Part shown: positions 55,079-64,000 of the stretch, piece by piece
How positions within the stretch are numbered: position 1 is the first letter of the stretch
How the letters are laid out: the number at the start of each line of letters is the position of its first letter
From: Trametes villosa
Taxonomy: Eukaryota; Basidiomycota; Agaricomycetes; Polyporales; Polyporaceae
Assembly: GCA_002964805.2 (NCBI GenBank)
Contig: PUDQ02000010.1
Coordinates: forward strand, 2,852,001-2,916,000
Direction: 5' to 3'
Length of the DNA: 64,000 bases
Notes under the pieces: model-generated
The model's database searches: none
What the model saw: only the letters and a program-made list of their open reading frames with translations
What the model was told of the DNA's origin: nothing
Made by a program: the position numbers and the translations under genes

Positions 55079-57308
55079 CTGCGCGTACGAGACAACGACG
55101 TCAGTAACAGCCGGTAAAGAGGCCGGGACGACGACGACGCATACTATAGTCGTGAAGGGGTCATGAAGATGGCCTAGCGTCCCCCAAGGTTCGTTCTTAT
55201 ATAAGACGAGCCAGGGCAGCCGCTCGCCATCGCAGATCGCATGACCGCCCTCGCTCGACGCGCGGCTGGAATGCAGCGCGTCGGGCGAGGAAAGTACATA
55301 GGCACTGCCGCATGCAGCCCCCGGCGTCCTCACAGTACCTCGCCCGATTAGGAAAGGTCAATGGGGCTCGCGCGAAGTGCGTCGTGGGTAGCGGTGAATG
55401 ATGGACAGGAAGAGCCGTACCGCGCTGCACATCCACGAGGAACTCGACAGGAACATGATTACGAATGGAACACGGCGGGTTGGAGGACGGCTGCTCGACG
55501 GGAGAGGGGGGCTCGGGGAGAGTGAGGGGGGTGCGTGTGGCCGCGGCCCTCTCGCGACGGTGGTTTTGTAGGGTGCGTGGCAGGGGTGTATCGGCTTGAG
55601 AAGATCACTAGGTGGGTGCGGCCCGTTACTAAAAGCGCGTTCTATGACTCTCGCCGCGTTCTCAAAAGGACGGACAATGGTGAGATCGCGAGAGATGCGC
55701 TGCCGGAAGCGTTCCAACATACCGCATCAGGTATCCACAATCAAACGCGGCAAAGTCAATGCGACGTCGACCCTGGTCCCAGAGTCATATTTCCTCGAGA
55801 TGGAGAGGGCGTCAGGCAGGATAAGGCCATAGCTTCCCGGCCGGTGGGACGTCCCAGGTTCGACGTTCTTGAAGCCGCACTGAAAACACGCGGTAGGAGG
55901 CGCGCCCTGTCAAACGGTCTGCGTGAGTGCCCTAGAACGTTGATGCATTGGCAACGCGCAGCCTTTATCCACGGCTCGCCGCCTTCGCGACTATTCACCG
56001 CCCTGAACGGAATGCATGCTGCCGTATGTTTTCTGCGCCAACGTGGTCGGTGGTAGGCCGGCAACTCACCGTAGACGCCCGCGGCTACTGTCTGACGTTT
56101 CGCGCGAGGGGTATCAGGGGGACATCCCGGCCGCGCCTAGACGGCCCCCGGAGATCCCACATAGTGCGTAGGGTGATTAATGCTGAGAGAGCCCGGGGCC
56201 GGAAACGTCGTCTTCCTGGCGGCAGCATATCTACTAGTACTAGCGGCCGGTATGCATTGTGATTTGTTAACAAGTTCGGTCAAGCTATGTACAAAGACCA
56301 TTTACTCAAGTCTACATACTCGCCGAGCGCCGCGAGCACGCGCGACGCGCGACCGCGATCGCGCTCACCTTTAATCCGTCTATGAATGTCTCTAGCACTC
56401 TAGTCCCCTCCCTGCGTCGGGATTAGTCAGGCCGCGGACGAGGTGTAATGCACTGTGCGTGTCTTCTGCGAGACGCTGACGATGTCAGCCGACTCTGTCT
56501 CGCAAATATTAATGTCGGACCCGCGCACGCCGGTCCGAAAATATCTATCATCTCGTACTGTACATGTACCATTGCGCACACGTCCTCGCTACGTGTTCGA
56601 CATTATCCTGTATTTTACCACCGGTCGCGGCACACTCACCGCCGACCTCCTCTTCTCGCGCGCGCTCAGACGCCCCGCTCGCGCCCCGTTGTATTTATGA
56701 GGCCGCGCGTTATTAAACGCGCGGTCATTTCTCCGTACGCCCTTCGCGCTCTCCTGCCGCTGCCGACCTACATCGCCGAGCCCCCTCTCTCGCAAACGAC
56801 ACGCGCAGTCGATTGGATGGCCTCACAAACACGCCGGAGTGCGTTGGCGGGGTTCGGCCGGACTCTCGGGTAATTCCCAGCCCTAGATGCCGGCGGGGGC
56901 TGCGGGCCGGGATGTGCTCATCGTCTACGACGATGAGCACCGCCTGAGCATCGACGTCCTGAACCACCACCCTGTTCACTCCGTTCCCGCTACTCAGCGT
57001 GTCAAACGCTCCGAGGCGTCCCCAGTTGGCTTCGACGTAAGCCGGGTTACCCCGCAAGCTCTACATCCCCTCTGCATCCGCTGTCTCGGGCAATTGCGCA
57101 CGCCCACACAACCCGTGAGTAAGCCAGCGGTCAGCGGGGGCATACGGACTCCCGGCGAGCAGTGGATTGGGCCGGCCGATTAAATAAGGTAGCCTGCGCG
57201 CTGTGTCATCCCCGGACTGATTGCACTATACAAAACCGGTATCCCTATCGCTCTCCATCCGCCATCATTCACCGCCAACTCTTCAGTCGCGCTCTCTCTA
57301 GGTTCGCC
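55079..57308. other. 2.2-kb intergenic stretch
   Basis: Contains the TTATATAA box (55197-55204) and putative UTR intron (55079-55144) of the small minus-strand frame. The rest shows no convincing gene. Near the right end, CACTATACAAAACC (~57225) and a pyrimidine-rich leader likely belong to the Nudix gene promoter. Confidence 0.45.
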
Positions 57309-58993
<1,685 letters not shown>

Positions 58994-59452
58994 GGCACAC
59001 CTTCTTCACCAGGCACTTCGTGAAGCCTCCTCCCAGATCCGGGTCAGATTGACGTGGTGAGAGCGCAGCGGAGCGGGGGAGGGTGGGGATGAACTCGGAT
59101 ACAGTTACTGAATGCGCGATGTACAAATGAACGGGGGCCTATGCAACAACAATCACGCGCGGTGTACGTTACACCACAAATACGAGACGATGGCCGGATA
59201 TATCTAGAGGGAACGTGGGTGGGAGGCGCGTTCACAGGTGAGGTGTGTCCGCCAGGGGTGGCGTCCCCCAACCTCCTGGTGGCAGGGCCCCGGGCGGCTC
59301 GGTTACATGTAGACAGGCGACAACGGACCTTCGAGACAGACCCAGCCCGACCCAGCGGGCCTCAGTGGGACCACACAGCGGCAGCAGCACCACGACGCGA
59401 GCCAGCCGGGGACGGATGTCGGATGTCGATGAGGGGCGGAGTGCGTTAACGG
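58994..59452. other. convergent 3' region
   Basis: About 460 bases between converging stop codons, probably the two 3' UTRs. The only visible structure is a GC-rich segment 59250-59450 with no protein-like frame. Confidence 0.5.
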
Positions 59453-60322
59453 TTAGGCAGACCCACCACGCGGCCGCTCGTCCGGGCGGTACGCCCAGAT
59501 GCTGGAGCCGCCCATGGGGCCGGACGGACGCCAGACGACCACGTCGTCGCCGTCCTGCGCGCGCGGGGACGCGGACGCGGTCAGCGCAATTCAGTCGCGG
59601 TGATGTAAAGAACGCGGCGCGCGGCACGCACCTCGAGTGTGCGGTCGTGCCCCTGCGCACGTGAGTGCGCAGCAGGCGACGGCTCGCTGCGCGCGTGGCG
59701 GCCCTCCGCCGCGGGGGGGCGTGTCGCGGACAGCGTGGACGGGTTCGTCAGCGCACGCATCTGCTGCTGGTGCTGGTGAGGGTGCGGGTGCTGGCCGTGG
59801 CCGTAGTGCGGGACGTGGAGCGGCAGCGGCGGAGGCGCGCTCGTGGTCGGGCTCGGGCTCGGGCTCAGGCGGGCCTGGACGCCCCACAAAAGAGACTGCA
59901 AAAGGCGATATGAGATGCGTCCACGCGCGGGTGCGGAATAGCGCGAGGAAAGGCCGTACGCGCTGCTGGGGCTGCTGCCGCTGGCCGCCCGGGCTCGCCG
60001 CCTGCTCTTCCTCCTCCGCGAGCCGGCGGACCTCGCGCTGCATCCGCCGGACGCGGGTGATCGCCACCCCCGCGCGGCGCGTCTTCTTCTTCTTGGGCTG
60101 GCCTTCGCCCTGCGCCCCGCCCGTGGCGTCGTCCTGCTCGAGGTCGTCTGCGTCTGCGCCCGCCTCGAAGTCGCTCGAGGTCTGGCTCGTCGGAGAGGTC
60201 GAGAGCGGAGTTCCGGGCATGATGCGTTCGCCAGCGATGGCATCAGTGCCCCTCCTCGTGGGGACGGGCAGTCTGGGGGTGCTCGCACCGCCCCGTGATG
60301 TCGTCGCCGAGGTGTTCGCCAT
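59453..60322 (-). CDS. unknown basic, Pro/His-rich protein with C-terminal WRPSGPMGGSSIWAY motif
   Basis: Three exons (60322-59960, 59895-59632, 59554-59453) joined by consensus GTACGG...CAG and GTGCGT...CAG introns give 242 residues. Residues 1-70 are Ser/Thr/Pro-rich; ~77-115 are a basic helical segment (KKKKTRRAG then VRRMQREVRRLAEEEEQAA) suggesting nuclear location or a bZIP-like coiled coil, without a proper zipper. The middle has SLLWGVQARL and His/Gln/Pro runs. The C-terminal exon DGDDVVVWRPSGPMGGSSIW ends WAYRPDERPRGGSA and looks conserved. The frame is open far upstream, so the start at 60322 is a choice based on composition. I do not recognise the family. Confidence 0.58.
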
Positions 60323-63300
60323 AGTATACGGAGCGGGATCAAGGAGCGGCTCGGACGCAGACGCGGAGGCAGAAACGGAGACGGAGACGGGCGCGAACAC
60401 ACTGGCAGAGGCGAGAGTTCCCGCGGGGGTCACGGTGGTGGGGGTGGAGGCCCTCGGAAGAGAAGAGCTCTGGCGGGAGGAGGGCCCCCAAGTACTGTCT
60501 GAGCCCGAAGCGACGCATGACTGCAAGCACGTTTCGTCGCCAGTTCCGCATTGTGCAGGAGGATCCGGGATTGTCGCCAGAGAAGCCTGGGGCTCGCCGG
60601 GATCCGCTGAGCGCCGCACAAGCCCCCCTTCCGCTTCAGGCTGGGGCGTGCCGGCCCGTAGCGGATGGGGGAAACGAGGAAAGCGGCCGGTAGCGTGTTG
60701 GGTGGACGCAAGAGAGTCGCCCCGGGGGGTTGGTGCCGCCATCGTGAGAGGGCGGAGAGGAGAAGCCACCAGTGCTGAGGTCATCACACGCGACCGAGGA
60801 CCAGAGATCCGTGCCGTGAGAACGCCGCCTGGAGGATGCAGGGTGGTTCTAAAGGAATCTTGCTTCTGTATGGGTGTCCAGTGGGTCAGCGTCAAGCTGA
60901 GAGCCAGTGTCCGAAGAGTGAGCGTAGTCGATTCCCCAAGGGAAGAAAGAGCGTCAGAAGCCTGGGCGCCGAGCGTTATTGCTAGCCGAGCGGTAGACGT
61001 GCGTTCGTGCTCTTCCGCGGGGGAGGAGAGCTTCTCGCACATCTGGGTAGCCCTGTGTCCCGCTGTAGCAATGACATCAGACCCTTTTCATACAAGTAGC
61101 TACCGGACTCACTCGCGGGGATGAGCATAGCTGCGCAGCGGATAGCGCCGGCAGACGATCAAGCTACTAGAACGAGAGTGGACAGAGAAGCAGCAGGCGA
61201 GGTGCACGGTCCGTGGAGCGCGAGTTTCTCGGAGCGCGGAGCGACACAAGGATTAGGCTGCTGGGCGACGTCTTTGGATGGAAGGCGTGGCCCAGACGAG
61301 GCAGCCGCGTTCCCGCAAAGCCGAGGATCCGTAGACGAAGTGCACGCCGAGAAGCCAACGTGTGGGGTGTGGGTACGCAAGGGGTTGTCGGCAGGCCAGG
61401 GCGGGGGAAGCAGCGTGGTAAGGAACAGGTGCAAACACGTTGACCGAGGCAAGGCCGTCCACAGAAGCCGCAGATGCACAACACCTCGAGGTACTAGGTT
61501 CAGACCGCGGGGGTTTCGCGAGCAACAAGAAGTGCGTGGCGAGGAGCTGAGAAGGACGATAACAAGCAGGGCTGTGCTAAGTCGGATGTCGCCCACGTTC
61601 ACGTTCAGATATTGAACACGATCGTGTGGACCCGTAAAAGGATGTTGTGTAAGAAGCAGCTATGACGAACGTGTTCTGTGGGCTGTGACACTTACCAGGT
61701 TTGCCATATAGCCACGCGAGCTATGACTGCTTGTCACATTCCTGCGCCATGGATCGTCGCGGCAGGCAGGACGCTCGCCGTACAAGCGCAAAGGCCTCGA
61801 GGAATCTGGCAGATAGGGTCCCCACAGAGTTGCGGCTCGTCGAGGCTGCCCCCGTGTGCAAGAAGTGGAACTGGGGCGCTCATGGAGGACGGTTGCAAGG
61901 AACTGCGGCATTCTCCGGGAGGCAGAACCGTCCAAACTTGGACAGGCACGCCAGGGTCAGACCGTCTCGAAGCAATCTCGCGCGTAGGAGGGCGTATTCC
62001 TGCAACAGCGCCCTAAACATGCGCGGTACATTGAATGAGCGCAACAGGGACGCAGACCGAACTGTTAACATGCGCTCCTACCAGTACGTACTGCAGACGC
62101 TCCCCTCCCGATCGCCTTTCGGCGCCATAGACGCGTTCCCTTCCGCACCCCTCGAGCTCCTCCCCCCGTGGGTCTGCGACAGTCATTTACGAGACGCGCA
62201 TGAGGGAACGCTCCATCCATCCAGAAGGTCGGTTGACCTATTCCGGGCCGAAGTTTGCAGCGTGGATTGTCCCTATGTGCGGTCCATGAGCGGGGTGAAT
62301 TCAGGTACATTGCCTCAGATTTATGGTCCAGATTCGTAGCTCAGTTAGCCGTTTTCAAAGCGCGTATCTCAGGACCGTCGCCAACAGCCTCGCCTAGATT
62401 GAACGAGGTCCAAGTGAAACCCGCTGACAGATTCCAAGACAGCGATGTGCGCGGCTGAGGCGACGATTGAGTCTGCTGCTGCCGGCACGGCCGGTCGACG
62501 AGTATGCCGAAGTTTGCGAGGAAAGGTACCACTCGCCAGCTGCTTGAATCACGGTAGCAGTAAGCAATTGTAGATAGCTCCCGAGGTCGATCGAAGACAC
62601 AGAATGTAGGATGGCATCCAGGACGATGTCGACAAGGCATGGTAATGCTTGACAGTATACTTATGCTGGTCGTGGTTATACTTGGCAACTTGAATTGCGA
62701 GAGAAAATGTCGACAGGTCTGGAAAAAACAAGTGGGACATCAAGCTCCCAGGGATGACCAAGGGCAATGTCGAAGGAGCGATGAATCCGTATTCTTAGGT
62801 CTATGAAGTAAATCAAATAACTCACCCTTCAATAAAATAGCTACATGACGAAGTACGAGATGGAGGTACACCATATTGCTTGCTGTGCTGGTGGTTCACG
62901 TTGTAAGAGATTTAAGCCGCGTAAAGCCGCGTATATCCTCTCTAGCTCCGCCGTGTCGGGGAAGCCTGAAGCGAGGAGGCTGACCCAAGGCCGACCACAT
63001 CTCCGACTGACAACGCTTGCCAGAGCTAACCGATCGCGGTGTCGTCGACTAGCACAGGACCGCCCGCCACCTGCTCGCCGCGGAAGCCAGCCGACTCGTC
63101 GTCGGGCCCGACGTCGAGCACCGCCGCCGCATCCAGCGCGCCTCGATAAGGGGCCGTTGAACGAGGATACACAGTGTGACCCAGACCAAGTTTGGCGGCT
63201 CCAGACAAGTTCGAAACCCCAACCCCACGCCCCGGGCCAGGCCACGGTATGGGCGCCTCCCCCACGGCCAACTCCGATTCGGTCGGATTCACATGTTCGC

Positions 63301-63444
63301 AGCGCGCGCGACCAGTCTGACGCTCTTGTGCGCGCTGCACAGTTGTGTTGTCGAACCACTGCTGACAGAATGGGTTGTTCTTCTGGTGCCACCTCGTCTT
63401 GAGTCTCGCGTGATACCCTTGTCTCTGTACTCTGAACTGCTAGG
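60323..63444. other. 3.1-kb stretch without a convincing gene
   Basis: The 60.3-61.1 kb part is open antisense to nothing recognisable and probably holds the promoter of the minus-strand gene. Between 61.1 and 63.4 kb no family motif or tRNA with both promoter boxes is visible. A minus-strand segment near 62.4-62.8 kb has weakly protein-like composition (SIDLGSYLQLLTATVIQ), conceivably a decayed F-box-type gene, but frames are broken. Confidence 0.4.
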
Positions 63445-64000
63445 ATGTCGTCGGCGACGGAAACACTGGAAACGCTCCGCGCACAGGAAGAGCTGTATGC
63501 CAAGGCATACGAGGAGCATCTAGAAGGGGCGGAGGGCATTCAGCACACGCTGGTACGGGACATTCTTCCTGGCCTGGTGGACGAGCTGGGCTTGAACGAG
63601 GAGGATGAGGAGAGGGCGCGACGGTGGTTGGGCGATCTTCGTACGTTGTGACTTTGCATACAACCATGTAACCAAGCTGTTTACCGCCACTAACACAACC
63701 GCAGAGTCGATATTCCGGGTGTTCAGGGTATGTGAATTATGGGCTCACTCACTTGCTCAGCCGTACTAAGGGTTGCTGTCACTCAGCGCCACAAGTTCAC
63801 CGTCCCATTCGCTCTGGAACACGCTCGGGACATCCTACTATGGAGGCTGGCAGTTATACCCTCTGAGATTCCCCCTTGCACTTCGTCGTTCCTCCGGTGT
63901 CTCCCCTTAACCGCACGGGACCCGTCCGGCAGGCCAATTGTCGCGGTCAAGTTGGCGGAGCTTTTTGAGTACTCTGGAAATATCCGGGAGGCCCTGATCC
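63445..64000 (+). CDS. CRAL-TRIO (Sec14-like) domain protein, 5' part
   Basis: Three exons are visible (63445-63640, 63705-63727, 63787 to the window edge), and the frame stays open at base 64000, so the gene is truncated by the window. The first ~65 residues are acidic and helical, as in CRAL-TRIO N domains (ILPGLVDELGLNEEDEERAR). They are followed by SIFRVFRRHKFTVPFALEHA, matching the F-L-R-A-R-K-F-D-V-P-x-A helix that precedes lipid-binding Sec14 domains, then LRCLPLTARDPSGRPIVAVK, the first strand of the CRAL-TRIO fold. Such proteins bind or transfer phosphatidylinositol or other lipids. The lipid-binding core itself lies outside the window. Confidence 0.78.

Noticed and set aside
59637..61124. 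495-codon plus-strand open frame
   Set aside because: It is antisense to a three-exon minus-strand gene with clean splice sites; its composition (Gly/Arg/Ser) is that of a shadow frame.
62325..62400. tRNA-like A box (TAGCTCAGTTAG)
   Set aside because: No matching B box (GGTTCRAnYCC) at the right distance and no cloverleaf could be drawn.

Overview
The window looks like nuclear DNA of an Agaricomycete (mushroom-forming basidiomycete), plausibly a polypore. The grounds are high GC, genes split by many 48-80 nt GT-AG introns with CTGAC/CTAAC-like branch points, and the gene families present (Gti1/Pac2 regulators, a basidiomycete-type P450, GPI-anchored pepsin, F-box/LRR-like protein). I rebuilt exon structures by hand from splice consensus, reading-frame closure and remembered family motifs; no alignment was run. 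Twenty-one protein genes are described, one of them cut by the right edge, plus a possible 3' gene end at the left edge.

Layout. 0-10 kb: Vps3844-like ER/vacuolar protein (-), small coiled-coil protein (-), TFIIA large subunit TOA1 (+), a membrane-anchored pepsin-like protein that has lost catalytic motifs (+), an orphan four-TM protein (+). 10-23.5 kb: two tandem Gti1/Pac2 (WOR1-type) regulators (+) preceded by 6.1 kb and 4.1 kb without a convincing gene. 23.5-35.5 kb: F-box-like protein (+), a cytochrome P450 with a damaged splice donor (-), an unknown helical protein (+), a SETD6/RKM4-type SET methyltransferase (-) divergent from a zf-HIT protein (+). 35.5-43.5 kb: CTR9 of the PAF1 complex (-) divergent from ADA2 of SAGA (+), whose third intron holds a TIR-bounded insertion. 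43.5-54.3 kb: membrane-anchored cysteine synthase built with three micro-exons (-), CoA-binding protein (+), active GPI-anchored aspartic protease (-), eIF2alpha (+), mitochondrial carrier (-). 54.8-64 kb: a possible 80-aa gene (-), NPY1-type NADH pyrophosphatase (+), an unknown basic/proline-rich protein (-), and the 5' part of a CRAL-TRIO protein (+).

Most genes are housekeeping and do not form a pathway cluster. Several act in Pol II transcription (TOA1, CTR9, ADA2, and the two Gti1/Pac2 factors). The most unusual items are the 14-, 6- and 5-nt exons of the cysteine synthase gene, the AT-for-GT donor in an otherwise intact P450, the transmembrane pseudo-aspartic protease, and the tandem master-regulator paralogs with long upstream regions.
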